A stretch of 64,000 nucleotides of DNA from contig CACYYM010000005.1 of the NCBI GenBank assembly GCA_902778625.1, positions 1-64,000 of the forward strand. Direction: 5' to 3'. The position numbers were made by a program, and so were the translations under genes. Below are positions 27,417 through 35,901 of the stretch, in pieces (position 1 is the first letter of the stretch; every line of letters starts with the position of its first letter). This DNA is from an uncultured Bacteroidales bacterium (GTDB taxonomy: Bacteria > Bacteroidota > Bacteroidia > Bacteroidales > Bacteroidaceae). Below the pieces are notes generated by a model. It searched no databases, was not told where the DNA came from, and was given only the letters and a program-made list of their open reading frames with translations.

Positions 27417-28136
27417 CCAGAATTCCCAGCTTGCAATGGCTTGGAGGTGAAGCATCTCCAGACCGTTCTTTACTATAGCGTCCTGTGCCCTACCTTTTTG
27501 CATGAAGAGCGTCTCCTCGGGATTGTAAACGAGGTCATATAAGAGATGCTTCGGCGTGAGGAGTTCGTAGGGAATGTTGGGCGCTTCACCTGTCTTTGGG
27601 AACATCCCGACGGGCGAGCAGTTTACGATGACCATGTACTGCTGCATCACTTCGGCAGTCAAATCGGAATAGGTAAGCATGCCCTCGCGGGGTGTACGGC
27701 TGACGTAAGTCCATTCTATCCCTAATCGCGTTAGGCCGACACGAATGGCTCGGCTGGCACCGCCTGTGCCCAAGATGAGGGCTTTCTTGTGCCAAGGCTG
27801 CAAGAGCGGCTTGATGCTTTCAGTGAAGCCGATGATGTCGCTGTTAAAGCCTTTCAGCTTGCCGTCGCGAACACGAATGACGTTGACGGCCCCAATCTCT
27901 TTTGCTTCGTCGCTCAACTCGTCGAGAAGCGGAATGACTGCCTGCTTGTGAGGCAGCGTGACGTTGAGGCCTCGCAGTTCCGGATTGTCGCGAATAACGT
28001 CGAGGAGCATCGAGGCATCGGGAATCTCGAAGTTGACGTACTCGGCATCAATGCCTTCACGGGCAAACTTTTCCGTGAAGAACCCTCGGCTGAAGCTGTG
28101 TCCCAAAGGGAAACCTATGAGTCCGTATTTGTCCAT
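27408..28136 (-). CDS. aroE: Shikimate dehydrogenase
   Basis: A 242-residue enzyme reducing 3-dehydroshikimate to shikimate with NADPH in aromatic amino-acid synthesis. It shows the substrate-binding GHSFSRGFF near the N-terminus and the catalytic lysine motif NVTLPHKQ (Lys about 65). GFNSDIIGF, the cofactor loop LGTGGASRAI and NCSPVGMFP follow. The length is slightly short, as is usual in Bacteroidales. Its final codons overlap a repeat array. It is the last gene of the minus-strand run phoH-purC/menG-GH27-aroE. Confidence 0.9.
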   Translation of the reverse strand: MDKYGLIGFPLGHSFSRGFFTEKFAREGIDAEYVNFEIPDASMLLDVIRDNPELRGLNVTLPHKQAVIPLLDELSDEAKEIGAVNVIRVRDGKLKGFNSDIIGFTESIKPLLQPWHKKALILGTGGASRAIRVGLTRLGIEWTYVSRTPREGMLTYSDLTAEVMQQYMVIVNCSPVGMFPKTGEAPNIPYELLTPKHLLYDLVYNPEETLFMQKGRAQDAIVKNGLEMLHLQAIASWEFWHS

Positions 28137-28179
28137 CGTGTAATATGTTTAAGCAAAGGAAGAGTAGGAAAGTGTGTGT

Positions 28180-30426
28180 TCACTTAACTATAATCTTTAA
28201 GTACCTGCATCCGTGTGCAGGGATAGTGCAGTTGAGCTCGTCGGCTGAGAGATTCTTTTGTCGCCAGAGGTCACGGACGGAGCCAGGTTCCTTTCTGTCC
28301 TTCTCCTCGGAGGAGGTTGGAAGGAGGTTGATGAGTGCCTTCATGTCAACTTGCCGGTCGCTGTCGCCCACGTTGAAGATGCCTGCGGCGACAGTTCCGT
28401 CAGCCAGCGGACGACTCCATACCTCGATGTCGCCTTCCTTCAGTACGCGGTCAGCCTGCTTGCCGAGGATGTCCTGATTGATGGCATTCACCTCGTTGTT
28501 GCAGAGCAGGTTTAGCGTGAAGTCGTCCATCTGTGCGATGTCGCAGCCGATGAGCATATTCGAGGCAAGAAGCGTCCAGAGCGTGATGTGCGTGTACTGC
28601 TCGTCTGGCGTCAGGCGTGTCTCGCGCAACTCTCTGCCCCAGCCCACTTTGCCGACGACCAGCATGTCGGGGTCGTTCCAGTGTCCGACAGAAGAATACT
28701 GTGCCTTCCCTGCCTGCTGACGGAAACCGACATCGCGTATCGACGCCCAGGTGTCGTCAATGTCCTGTGCTGTGCGCCAGCTGTTGCCGTCGCAATAAAT
28801 GCCCCACAGATAGACCTGCGTCCCTCCCAGCGGACCAAGACTGTAGAAGATGTCGCGAGGCTGCTCGCGCACGAACTTCTGCATCAGCAGATATGGACGC
28901 AGACAACTGGCAAAGCCCCAGTCGTTATCCTTCTCGCGTACTCGCTCGTAGCTGCACCAGTCGTATTTCAGATAATCTACGCCCCACTCGTTCCATACCT
29001 CGGCATCCTGCTTCTCGTGGCCCAAGCTGCCCAGATAGCCGCCACAGGTCTTGTCGCCGGGCGACGAGTAGATGCCGAACTTCAATCCGCGCTCATGGAG
29101 CCAGTCAATCATCCCTTTCATCGAGGGGAACTTTCCGTTGGCTTCTATTGTGCCATCGGGGTTGCGGCTTTCTGCTTCCCATCCGTCGTCGATGTTGATG
29201 TAGTTATAACCAAAGTCGGCAAGACCCTTGTCGATGAGTGCCTGCGTGGAGGAAATCACCTTCTCCTGCGAGACGCTCAGCCCCCAGCAGTTCCATGAGT
29301 TCCATCCCATGGGCGGAGTCTGACCTATCATGTGCTCGCCCACTTTCAGGGTGAACACTTGCGATGCCTTTCCCTGAGCATTCTCTGCTGTTATGGTGAA
29401 CGACAGGACACATGGCTTGTCGACTCTTCCGCTCAATGCACCTTCGTCCGAGAGCTGGAGGCCTGTTGGCAGGTCGTCGCAAGTGAACTTCATTGGCTTT
29501 TCACCCGACACAGGAAAGCGGTAGATGACAGGTGAACCGGGACTGACACCATACACAGGAGCGCCATTGAAGCGAGGTGTGGCTGGAGTCGGAGGCGTAA
29601 GTATGTATTTCAGCTGCTTGCTCTCGCTCAGGACCTTTCCCGTCTCCTTGTCGGTATAAGAAGCAGTGAGCAAACACATCTTATGCTTGTCGTAGGGAAG
29701 GGAGAAGCGTGCCGGTTTGTTTCGCTTGATGGAAAGTTTCTTGCTCAGGGACTTTACCTTTGCTCCTGTCTCGCGGTCGGTGAGTGTGACGTCAAGTGTT
29801 CCGCTGGCAGTCGAGGCGTAGGCACTGCTGATTTCAATATCGCAGTGCGACTGTCCGTTGTTCTCCTCGGTCAGTCGCATGGCAAGTCCTTCGGCTGCAT
29901 TGGGGCAACGCAATGTCAGGGGTCGCCAGAACAAGCCGCCCGACCCGCCACGGTTATAGACGCGGACTGCTATCACGTTGTCTGCATCCCAGCGTATCAC
30001 GCCCGACTTGATATCCACAGGATAGTCGCGAACGACATCAACGCCACAGAGGTAGCCGGAAGGGTCTGTCGGCATACGACCTGTGCTGCCAATCAGTTTG
30101 CCGTTCAGGTAGCATTCGTCCACATCGTCAGCCTTGGGCATGTGAAGAACGACGACATTCTGCTGGTCTGCACCAACGAGCAGGCTTTTGGGGATGGTCA
30201 CATGAATGCGATACCAGCCGTATGCGTTGTTGTTGCGAGGGAAGCCTTGCTTGTCCCATTGCTTCGTGATGTCAATCTCGCTCCAAGAGGCATCGTCCAC
30301 ATCAGGCTTGGCCCAACTCATGTCGTCACCTTGCCGGTAGAGAGCCTTGCTGACGCTTACCTCCTGTGCTTGAGCACATAGTCCCCAAATGCAGCACAGT
30401 ACGATTATAGTCCAGTTGTCCTTCAT
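28180..30426 (-). CDS. Exported GH27 alpha-galactosidase with N-terminal carbohydrate-binding-like domain
   Basis: A 748-residue enzyme. The start at 30426 gives the signal peptide MKDNWTIIVLCCIWGLCAQA; an upstream in-frame ATG lies within the preceding gene. Residues about 20-190 form a jelly-roll domain like the sugar-binding part of GH2 enzymes. A putative Ig segment follows (PGSPVIYRFPVSG). The GH27 barrel begins TPPMGWNSWNCW. YLKYDWCSY holds the expected nucleophile and HWNDPDMLVVG the expected acid/base aspartate. It should remove terminal alpha-galactose. It starts 17 bases after the PurC-MenG stop, an unusual place for a glycan enzyme. Confidence 0.88.
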   Translation of the reverse strand: MKDNWTIIVLCCIWGLCAQAQEVSVSKALYRQGDDMSWAKPDVDDASWSEIDITKQWDKQGFPRNNNAYGWYRIHVTIPKSLLVGADQQNVVVLHMPKADDVDECYLNGKLIGSTGRMPTDPSGYLCGVDVVRDYPVDIKSGVIRWDADNVIAVRVYNRGGSGGLFWRPLTLRCPNAAEGLAMRLTEENNGQSHCDIEISSAYASTASGTLDVTLTDRETGAKVKSLSKKLSIKRNKPARFSLPYDKHKMCLLTASYTDKETGKVLSESKQLKYILTPPTPATPRFNGAPVYGVSPGSPVIYRFPVSGEKPMKFTCDDLPTGLQLSDEGALSGRVDKPCVLSFTITAENAQGKASQVFTLKVGEHMIGQTPPMGWNSWNCWGLSVSQEKVISSTQALIDKGLADFGYNYINIDDGWEAESRNPDGTIEANGKFPSMKGMIDWLHERGLKFGIYSSPGDKTCGGYLGSLGHEKQDAEVWNEWGVDYLKYDWCSYERVREKDNDWGFASCLRPYLLMQKFVREQPRDIFYSLGPLGGTQVYLWGIYCDGNSWRTAQDIDDTWASIRDVGFRQQAGKAQYSSVGHWNDPDMLVVGKVGWGRELRETRLTPDEQYTHITLWTLLASNMLIGCDIAQMDDFTLNLLCNNEVNAINQDILGKQADRVLKEGDIEVWSRPLADGTVAAGIFNVGDSDRQVDMKALINLLPTSSEEKDRKEPGSVRDLWRQKNLSADELNCTIPAHGCRYLKIIVK

Positions 30427-30443
30427 AATATATGTATATATGT

Positions 30444-32003
30444 TTATTTCTTGGCCAAGTACATTGTGCTGATGCCGAAGGTGAAGCGGCGCCACTCGAC
30501 TTCTGCGAAGCCTGCTCTGTGCAGGATGCTTTCCATCTCTTCTGCCTGCGGGAAGGCTTCCATCGATGCAGGCAGATAGGTGTAGGCGCTGTTGTCGTGG
30601 CTGACGAGGCGTCCGATGAGCGGCATCACGACGTGAGCGTAAACCCAGAACAGCTGCTTCATCGGGAAACGCGGCGGCGGCGTGAGTTCCACGATGAGAA
30701 GGTGTCCGCCAGGGCGCAGGACGCGTCGCATCTCCCGCAGTCCCTTGTCGAGGTCCTGAAAGTTGCGCACGCCATAAGCAGACGTCACGGCATCGAACGA
30801 ACCGTCGGGGAAAGAGAGATTCAGGCAGTCTTCATGCTCAAAGGAAATCATGTCCTGCAGCCCTTCTTGCTTGACTTTCTCCCTACCGACGCTCATCATA
30901 CCTTCGGAGATGTCTGCCCCCGTGATGTGGCGGGGCTGGATGCGTCGGGCCATGAGCAAGGCGAAGTCGCCCGTCCCTGTAGCAATGTCGAGGATTTCCT
31001 GCGGCTTGTGCTTGCCAAGAGCATCAACGGCCTTGCGTCGCCAACGACGGTCTATGCCGAGCGACATCAAGTGGTTCAGCTTGTCGTAGGTCGGTGCGAT
31101 GCGGTCGAACATCTGCCGCACACCCTGCTTGAACTTCTTGCCCACGATGTGTTCGTAGAGTTCGATGTAGCGGTCGGCCACACTCTGAGCGTATTCATCG
31201 GTAATCTCAGGCATGACCTGTCCGGGCTGATTCATGAAGTTGTGTTCGATGAGCCACTGCCGCACGAACTCCTTCGAAAGCTGCTTCTGGGGCTCGCCCT
31301 TAGCGAACTTCTCTTCGTAGCCGTCAGCATAGAAGTAGCGGCTGCTGTCGGGCGTGTGAATCTCGTCAATGAGGATGACTTTTCCGTCACGCTTGCCGAA
31401 CTCATACTTCGTGTCAACCAGGATGAGGCCCTTAGCGGCAGCAATCTCTGTGCCGCGTTGGAAGAGGGCACGCGTGTATTTCACCATCGTTTCCCAATCT
31501 TCCTTGCTGACCAGTCCCTGCTTGATGATTTCCTCGGCGGAGATGTTCTCGTCGTGACCTTCCTCAGCCTTTGTGGTCGGCGTAATGATGGGTTCGGGGA
31601 ACTTCTGGTTCTCCTTCATGCCTTCCGGAAGCTTCACGCCGCAGAGTTCACGGCAGCCTGCTTTGTACTCGCGCCATGCTGAGCCAGTCAGGTAGCCGCG
31701 GATAATCATCTCTACCCGGAAGCCTTCTGCCTTCAGGCCTACAGTCACCATCGGGTCAGGCGTAGCCAGTTTCCAGTTGGGAACGATGTCGGCTGTGGCG
31801 TCGAGGAACGATGCGGCAATCTGGTTGAGCACCTGTCCCTTGAAGGGAATGCCTTTTGGGAGGATGACGTCGAAGGCCGAAATGCGGTCCGTAGCGACCA
31901 TCACCATGAGGTCATCGTTGATGTTATAGACATCACGCACTTTTCCGTGATACACACTCACCTGCCCGGGCAGGTTGAAGTCAGTTCTTGTCAATGCTTT
32001 CAT
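30444..32003 (-). CDS. purC-menG: Fusion of SAICAR synthase (PurC) and menaquinone methyltransferase (MenG/UbiE)
   Basis: A single 519-residue frame. Residues 1 to about 291 form PurC, which joins aspartate to CAIR in purine synthesis ([36 protein letters not shown]). Residues about 295-519 form the UbiE/MenG methyltransferase ([20 protein letters not shown]). It carries a SAM-binding [22 protein letters not shown] and [15 protein letters not shown], and methylates demethylmenaquinone. The junction near 31125 has no stop codon. The methyltransferase lacks only its usual short N-terminal lead. An internal ATG in QMFDRIAP might allow a separate methyltransferase. The start overlaps the phoH end by 23 bases. 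Confidence 0.88.
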   Translation of the reverse strand: MKALTRTDFNLPGQVSVYHGKVRDVYNINDDLMVMVATDRISAFDVILPKGIPFKGQVLNQIAASFLDATADIVPNWKLATPDPMVTVGLKAEGFRVEMIIRGYLTGSAWREYKAGCRELCGVKLPEGMKENQKFPEPIITPTTKAEEGHDENISAEEIIKQGLVSKEDWETMVKYTRALFQRGTEIAAAKGLILVDTKYEFGKRDGKVILIDEIHTPDSSRYFYADGYEEKFAKGEPQKQLSKEFVRQWLIEHNFMNQPGQVMPEITDEYAQSVADRYIELYEHIVGKKFKQGVRQMFDRIAPTYDKLNHLMSLGIDRRWRRKAVDALGKHKPQEILDIATGTGDFALLMARRIQPRHITGADISEGMMSVGREKVKQEGLQDMISFEHEDCLNLSFPDGSFDAVTSAYGVRNFQDLDKGLREMRRVLRPGGHLLIVELTPPPRFPMKQLFWVYAHVVMPLIGRLVSHDNSAYTYLPASMEAFPQAEEMESILHRAGFAEVEWRRFTFGISTMYLAKK

Positions 32004-32952
32004 CTTCTTTCTGTTGTATTTTTTGTTGTGATTCGTAAGCTTCCACGATGCGCGTCACGAGTTTGTGTCGCACTATATCCTTCTTTGTGAGCTCGATGAA
32101 ACCGATGCCTTTGATGTCTTTCAGGAGGCCGAGCGCCTCGATGAGTCCGGAGCGGACACTGTGGGGGAGGTCAATCTGGGTAGTGTCTCCCGTCACAATC
32201 ATCTTGGTGTTCATGCCCATGCGGGTCAGGAACATCTTCAACTGAGCACTCGTAGTGTTCTGCGCTTCGTCGAGGATGACGACGGCGTCGCTCAGCGTGC
32301 GGCCTCTCATAAAAGCAAGCGGAGCAATCTGAATAATGTTCTGTTCCATCATCTCGCGCAGTTTCTGAGTCGGAATCATGTCCTCCAACGCATCATACAG
32401 CGGCTGAAGATAGGGATCAATCTTCTCTTTCATGTCGCCAGGCAGGAAGCCAAGTTTCTCGCCAGCCTCTACTGCGGGGCGCGACAAGACGATTCGCCTT
32501 ATCTCTTTATTCTTGAGAGCTCGAACGGCGAGGGCAATGCTTGTGTAGGTCTTACCTGACCCCGCAGGCCCGACAGCAAAGACGAGGTCGTTCTCCTGAT
32601 AGGCTTTGACGAGCAACTGCTGGTTGGTCGTTCGGGCACAAATCGGGCGGCCTGTCACACTATAGACAATCACGCCTTCAACGCCCTCACGCTCCGAGCG
32701 TTCGCCTCGCGTGATGTGGAGGAGTTCTTCCTCGGTCAGACTGTTGTACTTGAGGATGTGTTTCTGCAGTTTCTGCACGATTTCCTCGAAGGCACACATC
32801 TCCAACTCGTCGCCCATAACGTGGATGACGTTGCCTCGAGCCACGATGCGGAGTTTCGGATAAAGTGCCTTGAGCATCTGCATATTAGTGTTCTTCACAC
32901 CATACAGAAGGAGCGGGTCGATGTCCTCGATAAGGATATGTTTTTCTATCAT
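31981..32952 (-). CDS. phoH: PhoH-family ATPase
   Basis: A 323-residue cytoplasmic protein. An N-terminal KH-like region (about 1-100) precedes the ATPase domain with Walker [12 protein letters not shown] (about 126-136), Walker [10 protein letters not shown], and [11 protein letters not shown]. Family members are linked to RNA metabolism and often to ribosome or RNase functions; the exact role is not settled. A Lys/Gln/Glu-rich tail ends the protein. Its 3' end overlaps purC-menG by 23 bases, so the two are cotranscribed. Confidence 0.9.
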   Translation of the reverse strand: MIEKHILIEDIDPLLLYGVKNTNMQMLKALYPKLRIVARGNVIHVMGDELEMCAFEEIVQKLQKHILKYNSLTEEELLHITRGERSEREGVEGVIVYSVTGRPICARTTNQQLLVKAYQENDLVFAVGPAGSGKTYTSIALAVRALKNKEIRRIVLSRPAVEAGEKLGFLPGDMKEKIDPYLQPLYDALEDMIPTQKLREMMEQNIIQIAPLAFMRGRTLSDAVVILDEAQNTTSAQLKMFLTRMGMNTKMIVTGDTTQIDLPHSVRSGLIEALGLLKDIKGIGFIELTKKDIVRHKLVTRIVEAYESQQKIQQKEDESIDKN

Positions 32953-32969
32953 TCGCCAGTATTTTAATG

Positions 32970-32977
32970 CAAAAGTA
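32970..32977 (-). promoter_or_regulatory. -7 element of the phoH operon promoter
   Basis: On the minus strand TACTTTTG, 17 bases before the phoH start. No clear -33 element is seen. Confidence 0.5.
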
Positions 32978-32986
32978 ATAAACTAT

Positions 32987-33017
32987 TTTGAGATTTCCTC
33001 GATTTTGTGTACTTTTG
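32987..33017 (+). promoter_or_regulatory. Promoter of the DUF5715-type gene, divergent from phoH
   Basis: TTTG at 32987-32990 and TACTTTTG at 33010-33017, 19 bases apart. The start codon at 33030 follows 12 bases after the box. Confidence 0.65.
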
Positions 33018-33029
33018 TACGTCAAAAGT

Positions 33030-33863
33030 ATGAGAAGACTCAAGAAAAAGATATTTTTAGGCCTTTTCGGAGGCACAGTTTTGCTGCTTGGAGCGGTAAG
33101 GCTGGCATTTCCTGAAGTGGCACGACCCAAGGGAAGTGAAGAAACTCAGCCTGTCGAGTCGTCCAACTTAACACGTCAAAATGATCAACTTAACGTGTCG
33201 AATTCATCAACTCAGCACGTTAAAAATTCAGAGCAGCCTAAGGGCGTGGAACTGAAGAGCTTGGCTCAAGACCCTGAAGACCGTGTGAAGTGGCATCCTG
33301 TCCGCAGTGTTTATTCCTATGCAGCCTGCTTCCCGGACGTGCAGGATGTGCAAATCGTGGCTGCAAGGAAGTGGGGCGTCAGTCCTGTTCGCGATAGGGA
33401 AGAGGCGGAACAGCGAAGGAAAGAACTCGTTTATGTGGGTGCCAATCCGCTCTATACCATTGACAAAGGCATGACTCACAGCATTCCCTACCTAGTTCCG
33501 CGAGCCGCTCATCTGCTTTCGACGATAGGTCGCAACTATCTCGACAGCCTCTACATAAAAGGCATCCCTTTGCACAAAATCATCGTGTCGAGCGTCTTGA
33601 GGACGGAAGACGATGTGGCCCGACTGACACAGCGCAATGGAAACGCTTCCGAGCAGAGCTGCCATCGCTTCGGCACCACGTTCGACATCTGCTACAACCG
33701 TTATACAACGGTCTCTCCGCCAAACGGTCCCGAGCGTCGAGCCGTGCAAAACGACACCCTGAAATGGGTGCTGAGCGAAGTGTTGCGTGATATCCGCGAG
33801 CAAGAGCTGTGCTACATCAAGTACGAAGTCAAGCAGGGATGCTTCCATATTACTGTCAGATAG
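33030..33863 (+). CDS. DUF5715-type periplasmic protein with M15-peptidase-like motif
   Basis: A 277-residue protein with an N-terminal anchor (IFLGLFGGTVLLLGAV). A disordered Asn/Ser/Gln-rich stretch (residues about 42-68) is encoded by a 22-bp repeat array. The C-terminal half contains SSVLRTEDDVARL and SCHRFGTTFDICY, which fits the SxHxxGxxxD zinc motif of M15 D-Ala-D-Ala peptidases, and a late CFHITVR that could supply the third ligand. A role in cell-wall peptide trimming is an inference. The start at 33030 is preferred because it follows a promoter and begins the basic n-region MRRLKKK. Confidence 0.75.
   Translation: MRRLKKKIFLGLFGGTVLLLGAVRLAFPEVARPKGSEETQPVESSNLTRQNDQLNVSNSSTQHVKNSEQPKGVELKSLAQDPEDRVKWHPVRSVYSYAACFPDVQDVQIVAARKWGVSPVRDREEAEQRRKELVYVGANPLYTIDKGMTHSIPYLVPRAAHLLSTIGRNYLDSLYIKGIPLHKIIVSSVLRTEDDVARLTQRNGNASEQSCHRFGTTFDICYNRYTTVSPPNGPERRAVQNDTLKWVLSEVLRDIREQELCYIKYEVKQGCFHITVR
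33153..33234. repeat. 22-bp phased repeat array E inside a coding sequence
   Basis: Cores CACG, CGTG and CACG start at 33172, 33194 and 33216, exactly 22 bases apart, with CAACTTAA-type linkers and a partial unit before them. Three units make 66 bases, so the reading frame is kept. The encoded stretch is a polar linker after the membrane anchor. Confidence 0.8.
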
Positions 33864-33965
33864 TTAAAAAAAGTTACGGACGTTCCCATCGATTAAACTT
33901 TCCGACGCCTCCCTCGGTCAAAAGGGTGTGACAAGAACATAAGTAACATAACTAAATTAACCAAA

Positions 33966-34547
33966 ATGAAAAAGACAATTATCGTGGCAGTTCTGGCTCT
34001 TTTGAGCAGTACCGCCGTCAGCGCTCAAGAGCGTATGAGTGCAGAACAACGTGAGAAAGCAATCGCCGAACGCATCGGAAGCGCAGCAGATCGCATGGCT
34101 AAGGACTTCGACCTGAAGGACGATGCAAAGAAGTCGTTTGTGGAAACCTACACAGCCTACCAGAAGGAAATGTTCGCAACCAATCAAAACCAAGGTCAAC
34201 GCCTTGAGCAAAATGGTCGCGACGGCGAGAAGAAAGAACTGACGAAGGAAGATGCAGAAGCAAGAATCAAGCAGAACTTCGAACGCCAAGAGCAGCAGAT
34301 TGCTACGATGCAGAAGCGCCTGGAGGTTCAGAAGAAGTATGTCGAGGAGTTCGGCAAGGTGCTCACTCCTCAGCAAGTGCTGAAGGTGCTCAACCCGCAG
34401 CGCGGACAGGGCAATCGCGACCAGATGCGTCGTAATGGCGATGGCAATAACGAGCGTCGCGGCAACTTCGAAGGCGGTCCGCGTGGTGGCGGCTTCGGCG
34501 GCGGCAATCGTGGTGGCGGCTTTGGCGGCCCTGGCGGCGGCTTCTAA
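33966..34547 (+). CDS. Small periplasmic Spy-like helical protein with Gly-rich tail
   Basis: A 193-residue protein with signal peptide MKKTIIVAVLALLSSTAVSA. The middle is a charged helical region (RIGSAADRMAKDFDLKDDAKKSFVETY and a later VLTPQQVLKVL). This recalls the LTxxQ motif of CpxP/Spy-type periplasmic proteins, but the match is weak. The last 50 residues are rich in Gly, Arg and Asn (GPRGGGFGGGNRGGGFGG). Such proteins may bind metals or act as chaperones; the role is not known. A strong terminator follows. Confidence 0.7.
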   Translation: MKKTIIVAVLALLSSTAVSAQERMSAEQREKAIAERIGSAADRMAKDFDLKDDAKKSFVETYTAYQKEMFATNQNQGQRLEQNGRDGEKKELTKEDAEARIKQNFERQEQQIATMQKRLEVQKKYVEEFGKVLTPQQVLKVLNPQRGQGNRDQMRRNGDGNNERRGNFEGGPRGGGFGGGNRGGGFGGPGGGF

Positions 34548-34580
34548 GACACGTAAAAAACAAGGAAAGTAAAAGAAAAA

Positions 34581-34614
34581 AGTCCAAAGTCTTGCCGCTT
34601 TGGACTTTTTTTTG
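34581..34614 (+). terminator. Terminator after the Gly-rich periplasmic protein
   Basis: AGTCCAAAG at 34581-34589 pairs perfectly with CTTTGGACT at 34598-34606, with an 8-base loop and a T-run to 34613. The -33 element of the next promoter lies inside its loop. Confidence 0.85.
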
Positions 34615-34622
34615 TAGTTTTG
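34592..34622 (+). promoter_or_regulatory. Promoter of the carboxynorspermidine synthase gene
   Basis: TTG at 34592-34594 and TAGTTTTG at 34615-34622, 20 bases apart. It overlaps the upstream terminator. Confidence 0.65.
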
Positions 34623-34649
34623 CAAGCAAAACTAACTAAAACATAAACA

Positions 34650-35882
34650 ATGGGAAGAGTATTGATTATAGGAGCTGGTGGCGTTGCTACCGTTGCAGCT
34701 CACAAGGTGTGTCAGAATGCTGACATCTTCAGTGAAGTCATGATAGCCAGTCGCACAGAGAAGAAGTGCATTGCTCTGGCAGAAGTTCTTAACAAGAAGT
34801 ATGGTACGAAGGTCAAGACGGCGCAGGTCGATGCCGACAGCGTGGGGCAACTTATCAGCTTGTTTGAAAGCTACAAGCCCGACATCGTGATGAACCTCGC
34901 CCTGCCTTATCAGGACCTTACCATCATGGAAGCCTGTCTGCAAACGGGTTGCAACTATCTCGACACCGCCAATTATGAGCCGAAGGACGAGGCGCATTTC
35001 GAGTATTCCTGGCAGTGGGCGTATCGCGAGCGCTTTGAGAAAGCCGGACTCTGCGCCATTCTCGGCTGTGGCTTCGACCCGGGTGTGACGAGCATCTTCA
35101 CGGCTTACGCGGCCAAACATCACTTTGATGAGATTCAGTATCTCGACATCGTGGACTGCAACGCAGGCAACCATCACAAAGCTTTCGCTACGAACTTCAA
35201 CCCCGAAATCAACATCAGGGAAATCACGCAGAAGGGTCTCTACTGGGAGAACGGCAAGTATATCGAGACCGAACCGATGGAGATACATAAGCCCCTGACC
35301 TATCCTGGCATCGGGCCTAAGGAGAGTTACCTCCTCCATCACGAGGAAATCGAGTCGCTCGTCATAAACTACCCGACCATCAAGCGTGCGCGCTTCTGGA
35401 TGACGTTCGGGCAGCAGTATCTCACGTACCTCGACGTCATTCAGAACATTGGCATGAGCCGCATCGACGAGGTGGAGTATAAGGCTCCCAAAGCCGACGG
35501 CAGCGGCGAGGCAGTCGTCAAGATTGTTCCCCTGCAGTTCCTCAAGGCCGTGCTGCCCAATCCGCAGGACCTCGGCGAGAACTACGACGGCGAGACCAGC
35601 ATAGGCTGTCGCATACGCGGACTCAGGGGAGGCGACGAGCATACATATTATATATATAATAACTGCTCGCATCAGGCTGCATACGAGGAGACGGGCATGC
35701 AAGGCGTCAGCTACACCACCGGCGTGCCTGCCATGATAGGCGCGATGATGTTCCTCAAGGGACTCTGGAGCAAGCCCGGCGTGCATAACGTTGAGGAGTT
35801 CGATCCCGACCCATTCATGGAGCAGCTCAACACGCAGGGCCTGCCTTGGCACGAGATTCACGACGGCGACCTTGAACTTTAA
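34650..35882 (+). CDS. Carboxynorspermidine synthase (saccharopine dehydrogenase family)
   Basis: A 410-residue NADPH-dependent enzyme that condenses aspartate semialdehyde with a diamine to carboxy(nor)spermidine, the first step of the alternative spermidine route of Bacteroidetes. The N-terminal Rossmann motif is VLIIGAGGVATVAAH. The central part shows CNYLDTANYEP and LGCGFDPGVTSIF, typical of this branch. VDCNAGNHHKAFATNFNPEINIRE supports the assignment over true saccharopine dehydrogenase. The decarboxylase partner is not in the window. A GH31 gene follows 19 bases downstream. Confidence 0.87.
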   Translation: MGRVLIIGAGGVATVAAHKVCQNADIFSEVMIASRTEKKCIALAEVLNKKYGTKVKTAQVDADSVGQLISLFESYKPDIVMNLALPYQDLTIMEACLQTGCNYLDTANYEPKDEAHFEYSWQWAYRERFEKAGLCAILGCGFDPGVTSIFTAYAAKHHFDEIQYLDIVDCNAGNHHKAFATNFNPEINIREITQKGLYWENGKYIETEPMEIHKPLTYPGIGPKESYLLHHEEIESLVINYPTIKRARFWMTFGQQYLTYLDVIQNIGMSRIDEVEYKAPKADGSGEAVVKIVPLQFLKAVLPNPQDLGENYDGETSIGCRIRGLRGGDEHTYYIYNNCSHQAAYEETGMQGVSYTTGVPAMIGAMMFLKGLWSKPGVHNVEEFDPDPFMEQLNTQGLPWHEIHDGDLEL

Positions 35883-35901
35883 GACCTTCGAAAACTGCTC
35901 T

